A stretch of DNA of 64,000 nt from Bradyrhizobium sp. CB1015 (lineage in GTDB: Bacteria; Pseudomonadota; Alphaproteobacteria; Rhizobiales; Xanthobacteraceae): assembly GCF_025200925.1 (NCBI RefSeq), contig NZ_CP104174.1, positions 2,728,001-2,792,000 on the forward strand, given 5' to 3'. Of this stretch, positions 37,488 to 45,210 are shown piece by piece. Within the stretch, counting starts at the first letter, position 1; every line of letters starts with the position of its first letter. A program made the translations under genes and the position numbers. The notes under the pieces were generated by a model. It was not told where the DNA came from and made no database searches. It saw nothing but the letters and a program-made list of their open reading frames with translations.

Positions 37488-38768
37488 GTGGTTCGCTTGC
37501 ATGTCGAACGTTTCATTCGCAGCCGGATCGCTCGGCGGTCCCTGGCACTCGGGATCATCGCTCTCAGCGGATGGGCCTTGTTGCCGTATGTGACCTACCG
37601 AATCGCCCCCTCCGCCTATGTCAATGCCGAGCTCATGCGGGTGACTGCGCCGATGGCGGGTCAGCTCTCGTCAGATCTTCCACGCAAGGGTGAATATTTC
37701 GAGCACACCCGGATGGTGCCGCTGGTCGAGGCGCGTTCGCCGGATCGCCGGCACCTCATGGACCTTGATCAGCAGCTGGCCATGTCCACCAAACGCGCCG
37801 AGCTTGCACGCCGGCAACTCGAGGAAATCGCCGAGCTCGATCGCAAGCTCCGTGAGCGAAGCGAGGACTATCGTTCGGGGATGGTAGCGCGCCTGAGCCA
37901 CGAGATAGGTGAAACGGAAGTTGAAAGAGGCGGCTGTCTCGCTGAGGCGCGGCAGCGCAACGATGTCGCGGGCCGCATGGAGAGGCTCGTGAAGCTCGGC
38001 ATTAGTTCGCAGATCCGCTCCGGTGAGGCCCAGGCCTCGCAGGAGGCAACCGCAACGCGGTGTCAGATGGCCGAGGAACGCCTGCGGCGCCTCAAGACGG
38101 AATTGGGGGCGGCCGGCAAGGGCATTTATCTTCGTGGCGATGCCAACGACGTGCCCTATTCTCAGCAGCAGCGCGAGCGGCTTGTCCTCCGCCGCCAGGA
38201 GCTCGAGACAGACCTGTTGCAGAACAGCTCACGTGCCGCGCAGTTGGCCGCGGAAATTGCAGAGGAACGCACTCGACTTGATCGTCTCGATCACTACGAT
38301 CTGTCCTTGCCCGCAGCCCATGTGGTCTGGTCGGTCGCGGCCAGCCCGGGCTCGATGGTCACGGAAGGGCAGTCGGTGTTCGATTTCGCAGATTGCAAAC
38401 GCCGGTTTATCGTCGTTGAACTACCCGAGCGCGATTTCGAGAAGATCAAGGCCGGAGATGCGGCAACCGTCCGCCTGATTGGGAGTCGCGAATGGAAGAG
38501 CGGCCAGATCCGGCAGGTCCGCGGATCGGCCGCGTACGGCGATGATCGGCTGCTTGCGGCTAGGGTGCCGCGGCCTGATCCGGGCAACATTACCATTGAG
38601 ATATCGCTTCCGCCCAATGAGACGTCGGCCGACCGCAATGGCTCCTGCGATATCGGACGGTTGGCCGAGGTGCGCTTCGAGCGCAGAGCCGACGGCCTGC
38701 TACGATTGGTCAGCTCGAAGTTGAAATGGCTGACCGCTCGCCTGGAACTCGACCAATCGCCCCTGTGA
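37488..38768 (+). CDS. HlyD-like periplasmic adaptor
   Basis: A 426-residue protein with one N-terminal membrane segment (SLALGIIALSGWALLPYVTY), a short lipoyl half (VNAELMRVTAPMAGQL), a long coiled-coil hairpin rich in Arg/Glu/Gln (about 90-250) and a beta domain (VVWSVAASPGSMVTEGQSVFDFADC, then FIVVELPERDFEKIKAG). The start chosen is GTG 37488, nine bases after GGAG. Its stop overlaps the N-terminal region of the glycosyltransferase gene, so the two are translated together. It likely forms the periplasmic conduit for the polymer made by that enzyme, as HlyD-like partners do in alginate-type systems. Confidence 0.85.
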   Translation: MVRLHVERFIRSRIARRSLALGIIALSGWALLPYVTYRIAPSAYVNAELMRVTAPMAGQLSSDLPRKGEYFEHTRMVPLVEARSPDRRHLMDLDQQLAMSTKRAELARRQLEEIAELDRKLRERSEDYRSGMVARLSHEIGETEVERGGCLAEARQRNDVAGRMERLVKLGISSQIRSGEAQASQEATATRCQMAEERLRRLKTELGAAGKGIYLRGDANDVPYSQQQRERLVLRRQELETDLLQNSSRAAQLAAEIAEERTRLDRLDHYDLSLPAAHVVWSVAASPGSMVTEGQSVFDFADCKRRFIVVELPERDFEKIKAGDAATVRLIGSREWKSGQIRQVRGSAAYGDDRLLAARVPRPDPGNITIEISLPPNETSADRNGSCDIGRLAEVRFERRADGLLRLVSSKLKWLTARLELDQSPL

Positions 38769-40975
38769 GCGAGATGTTCCATGCAAGCCATGACTCTGCC
38801 TCTCTCTCTCAGCTGTTCGCGCCGATGCTGGGCATCTTTGCTGCGATGTATCTGTTGGCGCCGACCTTCCCAGTCGCGCGCCCTTGGGCGCGTCTTGCGG
38901 TCTTTGCCGTGGTTTGGCTTGTGGTGGCCCGCTATCTCGAATGGCGTATTTTCACCACCGTGCTGCCGGCAAGCGGGACCTGGTATCAGGTCGGCTGGAT
39001 CTGGTTCTGTCTGTTCGTCGAGCTTCTGACTTTCACAGATCAGTTCATTCTCTATCTGACGTTCCTTCGCAGGACCGATCGCCGAAGCGAAGCAGATCAG
39101 CACGAGCATCGGCTTCGCAGCCTGCCGGATGATGAGCTGCCCTCGGTCGACGTCTTTATTCCGACCTATGACGAGCCATTCGAGGTGCTGGAAAAGACGA
39201 TCACCGGTGCGCTGTGCCTGGACTATCCGAACCTTCAGGTCTGGGTCTTGGATGATGGTCGCAGGCCTTGGCTCAGGGCACTCTGCACGCAAAAGGGCGC
39301 CGGCTATCTCACGCGCGCCGACAATTTGAATGCCAAGGCCGGCAATATCAATCATGCCCTGACCAAGACGAGTGGCGAGTTCTTCGCGATCTTTGATGCG
39401 GATTTCGTGCCGCAGCGCAATTTCCTGATGCGCACGATGGGCTTCTTCGCTGATCCAAAGGTCGGAATCGTTCAGATCCCGCACGTCTTCTACAATGAGG
39501 ACCCGATGCAGGCGAATCTCGGCCTGCACAGGGGACTGCCGGACGAACAACGGTTCTTCTTCGATTCCATCATGCCCGCGCGCGACGGCTGGGATGGTGC
39601 TTTTTGTTGTGGTTCCAACTCCGTCACGCGTCGCGCAGCACTCCGCGCGGTAGGCGATGCCTTGCCGACCCAGTCCATTACGGAAGACATCCTGCTGACG
39701 CTCGTCCTGCTGCGCAAGGGATACGTCACCCGCTATCTCTGCGAACCGCTGGCGATTGGACTGGCGCCGGAAAGCCTTGATGCCTTTTTCGTGCAGCGGC
39801 AACGCTGGGCGCGTGGCGCGATCCAGACGCTGTACCTCGCCGCCGGCCCGCTCGGCCCCGGACTGGGCTTGATGCATCGGCTCCTCTTCTTTCCGACGCA
39901 TTGGCTCTCATTGGGCTTGCGGGCGCTCATGGTCGTGGTGGTTCCGATCGTGTTCATGTGGACCGGCTTGGCGCCTGTCGTCGATGTCACCCCCGAATCG
40001 GTGTTCTACTACTTGTTCCCCGCGATCCTGGCGCTCAACGGCGGCATCTCCTGGTTCGCGCCGCACGTGCATTTTCCGCTCGCCGCTCAGGTGTCGGCGA
40101 CGATCCAGAGCTTCAAGATATTGCCGACGGTGCTGGGGACTCTCGTCAAGCCGGCGGGACATGCGTTCAGGGTGACGCCGAAGGGCGCTGCCGCGCGGCG
40201 CGCAAGTTACGCTGCGGAGATATTCTGGCCGTCGGCGGTCCTGATGGCGTTGACGGTTGTCGGTGTGGTTCTGAACACGATCCCGGAATGGCGCATCATC
40301 GATCATCCGGCGGCTCTACCGATGGTCGCCTTCTGGTCGGTCGTGAACATCGTCGTGCTTTTCTTCGTCTGCATGACCTCGCTGCAGGCGCGGATGGGAC
40401 GTACCGAGGAGCGTTTCGACATCGACGAAACTATCTTGATCCAGACCGGGACCGGCGAGCAGCTTTCTGGACGCGTAAGCAACATCTCCCTCTCTGGCGC
40501 CGGCGTTCTGCTTGGCTCCGGCATTGACTGTCCTCGCGCCGGAGAGCCGCTGCGCGTGCACATCATGCAGGTGGGATGGGTAGATGCGGTGATTGCGCAA
40601 CAAAGGGGCCGGCTCATCGGGGTGCAGTTCAAATTGCCGCAGTCGCTTGAACGAGACCTGCTGATCCGAAAGCTCTTTACCGTCGCCCGTCTGAAGCGGA
40701 ACGGTGCCATCGCGTGCTCGGTGAATAGGGCGATGCTCAAGAACATCTGGTCGATGGCCGCGCCGTTGCCCCACATTGTTGCAGGCGGCGCGAAGCCCGC
40801 GTCGGTCTCGCCGACCGAGCGTCTGCCGGCAGAGAGCATGGTCATTCGGCCTCAACCGCGGACAGACGATTTTGCACATCTTGCCGGGGCTCGAAGCCTG
40901 CATCCGACGAGTTTCACTGAACCTGGCTTTGGCCGAGTGGCCGGCACAGTGCTCGAGGCCGTCGCGCCGAGTTGA
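38726..40975 (+). CDS. BcsA-like processive glycosyltransferase with PilZ domain
   Basis: The 749-residue inner-membrane protein has membrane helices at the N-terminus, a family 2 glycosyltransferase core with all polymerase signatures (LDDGRRPW, FDADFVPQ, TED in SITEDILLT, and QRQRW), more helices, then a PilZ domain (RTEERF as RxxxR, then NISLSGAG as NxSxxG). It should extend a beta-glucan-like or related polymer when c-di-GMP is bound. The start may be ATG 38726, GTG 38765 (overlapping the upstream stop as GTGA) or ATG 38774. No bcsB or bcsZ is adjacent, so it is not a standard cellulose operon. Confidence 0.92.
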   Translation: MADRSPGTRPIAPVSEMFHASHDSASLSQLFAPMLGIFAAMYLLAPTFPVARPWARLAVFAVVWLVVARYLEWRIFTTVLPASGTWYQVGWIWFCLFVELLTFTDQFILYLTFLRRTDRRSEADQHEHRLRSLPDDELPSVDVFIPTYDEPFEVLEKTITGALCLDYPNLQVWVLDDGRRPWLRALCTQKGAGYLTRADNLNAKAGNINHALTKTSGEFFAIFDADFVPQRNFLMRTMGFFADPKVGIVQIPHVFYNEDPMQANLGLHRGLPDEQRFFFDSIMPARDGWDGAFCCGSNSVTRRAALRAVGDALPTQSITEDILLTLVLLRKGYVTRYLCEPLAIGLAPESLDAFFVQRQRWARGAIQTLYLAAGPLGPGLGLMHRLLFFPTHWLSLGLRALMVVVVPIVFMWTGLAPVVDVTPESVFYYLFPAILALNGGISWFAPHVHFPLAAQVSATIQSFKILPTVLGTLVKPAGHAFRVTPKGAAARRASYAAEIFWPSAVLMALTVVGVVLNTIPEWRIIDHPAALPMVAFWSVVNIVVLFFVCMTSLQARMGRTEERFDIDETILIQTGTGEQLSGRVSNISLSGAGVLLGSGIDCPRAGEPLRVHIMQVGWVDAVIAQQRGRLIGVQFKLPQSLERDLLIRKLFTVARLKRNGAIACSVNRAMLKNIWSMAAPLPHIVAGGAKPASVSPTERLPAESMVIRPQPRTDDFAHLAGARSLHPTSFTEPGFGRVAGTVLEAVAPS

Positions 40976-41148
40976 TTGCTGTGTTGTCCTTCTCGTCGGA
41001 CCAGTCCATGGGCTGTCGATCGACGGTCAAGCCGCTCATCGATGCCGTCAGTCTCCTTCCGGCGTTCTGCCAAAAAATCACAGCCGGAACGCGCAACCAC
41101 CCTTTAGCCCAGGGCGTTTACCGGCGTTGAGGGTGCAGGGAGCATCTC

Positions 41149-43053
41149 TTGATCGATCACCGCAGCGATCTTCGGAAAGGGCGTCTGACGCTCTGGGCCT
41201 CCGCATTCGTGGCGGTCGCTTGCTTGGCGATTGTCGCGCTCAGCGGCTGGCGGGAGTGGTCCTCGCGACAGACGCTGCTGAAGGGCTCCGAAACAGACAT
41301 GGCCAATCTGGCCCGGTCGGTGACGCAACACGCGGACGATACGTTCGAACTCGCGGACACCGTTCTCAATGTGTTGGTCGGCCAACTCGAACTCGAGGGA
41401 AGCAGCCCGGCCGCGATCGCCAAGATTCAGACCTTTCTTTCCCGGCGCAAAGCCGCGAACCGGATTCGCGCTGTGTTCGTCTATGACGAGACCGGCCGCT
41501 GGCTCGCGACCAGCGAGCCCGTGGATTTCGCCGGCCTCAACAACAGCGACCGCGAGTATTTCCAGCATCATCGCGCCGTGGCTGAGCGAGGAACCTTCAT
41601 TGGGGGTCCAGTGAGGAGCAGGTCGGGGGGCCAATGGATCATCACAGCGTCAAGGCGCTTCGATCATCCTGACGGCAGTTTTGCCGGAGTGGCTCTTACC
41701 ACGATCGATGTCGACTATTTTTTACAATTCTATCGCGGATTCGACGTTGGCCAGAATGGCTCAATTGCACTGGCGACCGCGAAAGGCGTTGTCCTCGCGC
41801 GTAGCCCGGACAACGGATATACGGGCCGCGATCTGTCGAATGCACCGCTTTTTAGGAATTTCCGCGAGCGGCCAGCTGCGGACGTTTACTACTTCACGTC
41901 GCCTCTCGACGGCGTTCGGCGTCTGAGTTTTTATCAACTCAGCAGTCGCTACCCTGTTGTCGTGGTTGCGACGGAATCGGAAGACGACGTCTTGGCCCCC
42001 TGGCGCAGAGCGGCGCTGACGCGCGTAGCTGCGGTGCTGGGACTGATAGGAGGGCTCGCTATTGCGGGGGTTTTGCTGGTGCGCCAGTTGCACATGCGGC
42101 AGAAGATGGCGGCTGCTCTGATCGCCAAGGAGGCGGATTTTCGTCTCCTCGCGGAGCAGTCGGGAGACATGGTCATGCGCATAGCGGTCGATGGACGGAT
42201 TCTCTATACGTCGCCGTCCAGCGCGCGAGTCCTCGGCTGGGCTCCGAACGAATTGGTGGATACGTCGGCCCTCGCCGGCATAAATCCGGCGGATCTGGCG
42301 CGGGTTGAGGAGACGATCTCCGCGTTGATGAACGGCGAAGCCGAGGAGGCAAGAATCACTTATCGCACTCGGCATCGCGAGAAAGGCGAGGTCTGGATCG
42401 AAACCGCGCTGCGCGTCGCCAGGAGTGCGCAGAGTGGAGACATCGACGGCGTGGTGGCGATCTCGCGCGACATGACCGAACGTAAGGACCTGGAACATAA
42501 GCTGGCGGCTCTCGCCAGTTCGGATGGCCTGACGGCCTTGGCAAACCGCAGACACTTCGACGAGCGGCTAGAAGCGGAATGGGACCGGGCCAGGCGCGAA
42601 GGAACGCCTCTGTCACTTTTGCTGATGGATGTCGATCATTTCAAGAGTTTCAATGATCAGTACGGGCATCAGGCGGGCGATGCATGTCTCCGCTCGGTCG
42701 CCGGGGTCCTGGCGGAGCAGGCCAGGCGGCCGGCAGACTTGGCCGCTCGGTATGGTGGTGAGGAATTCGCCTTGCTGCTGCCAAATACCGACACGGGAGG
42801 GTGCGAGCAGGTCGGCGAGCGAATCCGGCAAGCGATTCAAGACCTCGGCATCCTGCACGCGCTCAATCCGCCATCCAAGCAGGTCACCCTCAGTATTGGT
42901 GGCGCCACACATATGTCGTTCGGCGATAAGGCTGATTGCACGTCGTTGATAGCGGCTGCGGACAAGGCGCTCTACGCCGCCAAGGAGAGCGGGCGCAACC
43001 GCCTTGTGATGTCAGGGCAAGTCATCGCGTGGCCCAGCGCGATACGAGCTTGA
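41149..43053 (+). CDS. Membrane diguanylate cyclase: periplasmic Cache-like sensor, PAS, GGDEF
   Basis: The 634 residues run: membrane helix (about 13-31), a periplasmic double-Cache-like sensor (about 32-285, with DREYFQHHR and QWIITASRRF as usual), a second helix (LIGGLAIAGVLLV), a PAS domain, and a GGDEF domain with catalytic RYGGEEF. An inhibitory I-site RPAD stands five residues before it, so the enzyme should make c-di-GMP under product control. The TTG start at 41149 has AGGGAG upstream. Placed 173 bases after the PilZ glycosyltransferase, it is a likely local supplier of the activator. Confidence 0.92.
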   Translation: MIDHRSDLRKGRLTLWASAFVAVACLAIVALSGWREWSSRQTLLKGSETDMANLARSVTQHADDTFELADTVLNVLVGQLELEGSSPAAIAKIQTFLSRRKAANRIRAVFVYDETGRWLATSEPVDFAGLNNSDREYFQHHRAVAERGTFIGGPVRSRSGGQWIITASRRFDHPDGSFAGVALTTIDVDYFLQFYRGFDVGQNGSIALATAKGVVLARSPDNGYTGRDLSNAPLFRNFRERPAADVYYFTSPLDGVRRLSFYQLSSRYPVVVVATESEDDVLAPWRRAALTRVAAVLGLIGGLAIAGVLLVRQLHMRQKMAAALIAKEADFRLLAEQSGDMVMRIAVDGRILYTSPSSARVLGWAPNELVDTSALAGINPADLARVEETISALMNGEAEEARITYRTRHREKGEVWIETALRVARSAQSGDIDGVVAISRDMTERKDLEHKLAALASSDGLTALANRRHFDERLEAEWDRARREGTPLSLLLMDVDHFKSFNDQYGHQAGDACLRSVAGVLAEQARRPADLAARYGGEEFALLLPNTDTGGCEQVGERIRQAIQDLGILHALNPPSKQVTLSIGGATHMSFGDKADCTSLIAAADKALYAAKESGRNRLVMSGQVIAWPSAIRA

Positions 43054-43062
43054 AGAGCAGCT

Positions 43063-43165
43063 CTAAAGCGCGATGCGATTAGGATGAATCGTCATCGCGC
43101 TTTAGGTTGTTGTTTGAGCATGATCTTTTCGGAAAACCGCTACACACTTTTCCGGATCATGCTCT
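43063..43165. repeat. Double-hairpin intergenic repeat, class 5
   Basis: Two hairpins in tandem: CTAAAGCGCGATG...CATCGCGCTTTAG (43063-43104) and GAGCATGATC...GATCATGCTC (43116-43165). The same pair occurs in opposite orientation at 50423-50510. It directly precedes the orphan phaZ fragment. Confidence 0.8.
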
Positions 43166-43188
43166 AGTGCGCCGCGGCGTGACCCTCT

Positions 43189-43261
43189 CGAATTCACGTG
43201 CACGAAATCGCGCAGCAGCGGATAGATCTCGTTGTTCCAGCGCTTGCCGGAGAACACGCCG
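43189..43261 (-). pseudogene. Orphan 3' end of phaZ (left copy of the 73-bp direct repeat)
   Basis: These 73 bases are identical to 45214-45286, the last 24 codons of the PHB depolymerase gene, in the same orientation. Beyond 43261 the two diverge at once. On the other side some similarity continues for about ten bases with a 2-bp deletion (TCTCGAATTC here, TCTCACGAATTC there) which removes the phaZ stop codon. It is not expressed as a protein in any obvious way. It is best seen as the old 3' end of phaZ left behind by an insertion. Confidence 0.85.
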
Positions 43262-43401
43262 GCGCTGCGGTCCGCGGGCTGATGACCGGGCTGGGTCTGG
43301 TTGCCGTTCCCTTCGGGTAGCGTACAAGATCGGATTGTACTATAAGTAGTGCAGAAGATTGCTGACGGCGTCAATTCAATACTCGTGACAGAATTTCAAC
43401 G

Positions 43402-43674
43402 GTGGGTGAGATGTGGCACGGCGTGACTCCGGTTTCATCGATGCATGATCCAATCCTGTACGAAAGCCCTGAGCGTAAGGATGTGCTCGTGGCAAACGCG
43501 GGGCCGGGCACGATCTTGGCCAGAGCCTGGTCAACTCCCCAAGGTGAAGGAATGCCCAGCAGTCAAATCGAGCTTCGGCCAGGAGATCAACGGGTCCTGT
43601 CTGGCTGTCTCATTCGTGCCAAGCATAAACCGCCAGGCGATCTCGCTGCCGTTGCATGGAGGGTTCTTCAATAG
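43402..43674 (+). CDS. Small unknown protein upstream of the metallophosphoesterase
   Basis: A 90-residue protein (or 87 from ATG 43411), with no signal peptide, helix bundle or membrane segment. The second half, VLVANAGPGTILARAW then QIELRPGDQRVLSGCLIRAK and AAVAWRVLQ, alternates hydrophobic and polar residues as a small beta-sandwich would. I do not recognise the family. It ends eight bases before the ATG of the next gene, with the ribosome site of that gene (AGGAGG) overlapping the interval, so the two are probably cotranscribed. Composition matches the cassette, not the host. Confidence 0.55.
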   Translation: MGEMWHGVTPVSSMHDPILYESPERKDVLVANAGPGTILARAWSTPQGEGMPSSQIELRPGDQRVLSGCLIRAKHKPPGDLAAVAWRVLQ

Positions 43675-43682
43675 GAGGACTT

Positions 43683-45170
43683 ATGAGCAAGTTTCCTCAA
43701 ATCCGCATACTGCATATCTCAGACATCCATTTCGGGGGCGACCATTTCTGTCGACATCCCGGGTCAGGGGCAAGCGCTGGAATTCCCAAGCTTTGGGAGC
43801 TGATAGCAAGCGATCTCGGCGGCATCGAGTGGAAGGAGTTCATATGGGCCAATCAAGCCGATTACGATGAACCTACTCGTTTGATCCTCGTCGTTTCGGG
43901 GGACTTGGCTCACACCGCCGATCCAAGAGAATTCCAGAGTGCGTACGAGTTTATCGAAAATCTGATCAGAAACCCCATACTGGGTACGAAGGTTGCGCTT
44001 CAAGACGTTTTCGTCGTGCCCGGAAACCACGATGTCGTATTCAATCAAAGCGATCCTGAACATCGCTTTCTCCCCTATTGCAATTTTTACAACAAGCTTT
44101 TCCGAGGGATTTCCGAGGCTCGGCCAGTTGTTCACGCCGATCAGGCCGACAAGCTCACGCAGGTTCGCGCGTTTCCAAACGACCGCCTGCTCGTGGCCGA
44201 GATAAACTCGAGCTACTATGTAGAGAAGGATACCTTTGACGAGAGCAGGGGGCAGGTCGACTACAAGGCCATCGCTTCGTTGAGACGCGGCTTAGAGCGA
44301 GTGGCTTCAGAGACTCCAGATTCCAAGGAGTGGCTGAAGGTTGGGGTTGTTCACCATCATCCTGTTCTCTTGCCGTCTTTCATTGAGGCAGGCAGAGATA
44401 TTGACGCGATCCTCAACGCGGGATCGCTCTTGACACTCCTTCGTGAGCATGGCTTCCAACTCGTTCTTCACGGTCACAAGCATTTCCCGCAGGTGTTTTC
44501 GTACGATCCCGATCCGGCATGGACGGCGCCTGACACACCAACCCCCAGACCGCAGTTAATCGTCGCAGGCGGTGCCGCTGGTAGCAAGACGCTGCCTCAG
44601 GCGGGGTTGAGGTCCAACACCTACAATCTGATCACAATAAAGTGGAATCCCGGGGCGCTGCAATCCAGGGTGCAAATTGTCACGCGCGGTTTGAATAGAT
44701 GGGGTCCGGCGGGAGAGCTGGATCCGGATCAATGGAATTGGCGTACCCTTCGCGTCTACGACAAGGTCATGTCCCCCTACGACAGTTTGCCGCTCCCTAC
44801 CCAATCTCGCCGTGTCGATTTTCCCGTGCCACCCGACGAGCTCGAAGCGAGGCGAAAGAAAGAATACGAACGGCTCAGATGCAACATGCCTGTTGTAGAA
44901 GTACTGCCGTCCCTGATGCCCGGACAAGGATACGAAGCCCGTGCTTGGATCGTGCCGCATCCGGGTCATAACACTTTTCCAAAGGAAGTATTGTGGTCGG
45001 CGGGCCCGAAATTCAAACGACAGATATCGAGCGCGGACGCATCGTCTAACTTCTGCGTCTCCTTCCACTATTGGGGACCCATGCAGATTCAGGCCGAGCT
45101 GATATTCGAAGACAGGGCCGAAACCACCTACCTGTATGCGCGGCTGCCGGATGCAATCACCCGTCGATGA
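43683..45170 (+). CDS. Calcineurin-like metallophosphoesterase with an unassigned C-terminal beta domain
   Basis: The 495 residues start with a complete two-metal phosphoesterase domain: DIH at 14-16, GD at 73-74, GNHD at 114-117, HH in VVHHHPVL near 224, and GHKH at 264-267. No residue is missing. After about residue 300 comes a linker and then a domain at about 400-490 (YEARAWIVPHPGH, EVLWSAGPKFKRQI, SFHYWGPMQIQAELIFED) that resembles a small beta-sandwich, perhaps of the prokaryotic YEATS type. ATG 43683 follows AGGAGG. Substrate may be a nucleotide, nucleic acid or protein phosphate; cassette context suggests an accessory rather than housekeeping role. Confidence 0.85.
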   Translation: MSKFPQIRILHISDIHFGGDHFCRHPGSGASAGIPKLWELIASDLGGIEWKEFIWANQADYDEPTRLILVVSGDLAHTADPREFQSAYEFIENLIRNPILGTKVALQDVFVVPGNHDVVFNQSDPEHRFLPYCNFYNKLFRGISEARPVVHADQADKLTQVRAFPNDRLLVAEINSSYYVEKDTFDESRGQVDYKAIASLRRGLERVASETPDSKEWLKVGVVHHHPVLLPSFIEAGRDIDAILNAGSLLTLLREHGFQLVLHGHKHFPQVFSYDPDPAWTAPDTPTPRPQLIVAGGAAGSKTLPQAGLRSNTYNLITIKWNPGALQSRVQIVTRGLNRWGPAGELDPDQWNWRTLRVYDKVMSPYDSLPLPTQSRRVDFPVPPDELEARRKKEYERLRCNMPVVEVLPSLMPGQGYEARAWIVPHPGHNTFPKEVLWSAGPKFKRQISSADASSNFCVSFHYWGPMQIQAELIFEDRAETTYLYARLPDAITRR

Positions 45171-45210
45171 AACGCCTCCGCCGGAATCGCCTGAGCCCCA
45201 CTTGCCCGTC

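Noticed and set aside
43189..43261. A tRNA-type attachment site
   Set aside because: The repeat is the coding end of phaZ and folds into no tRNA.
42950..43374. A minus-strand 90-codon frame over the orphan phaZ end as a real gene
   Set aside because: It only fuses the 24 phaZ codons to repeat-derived sequence and lacks a ribosome site.
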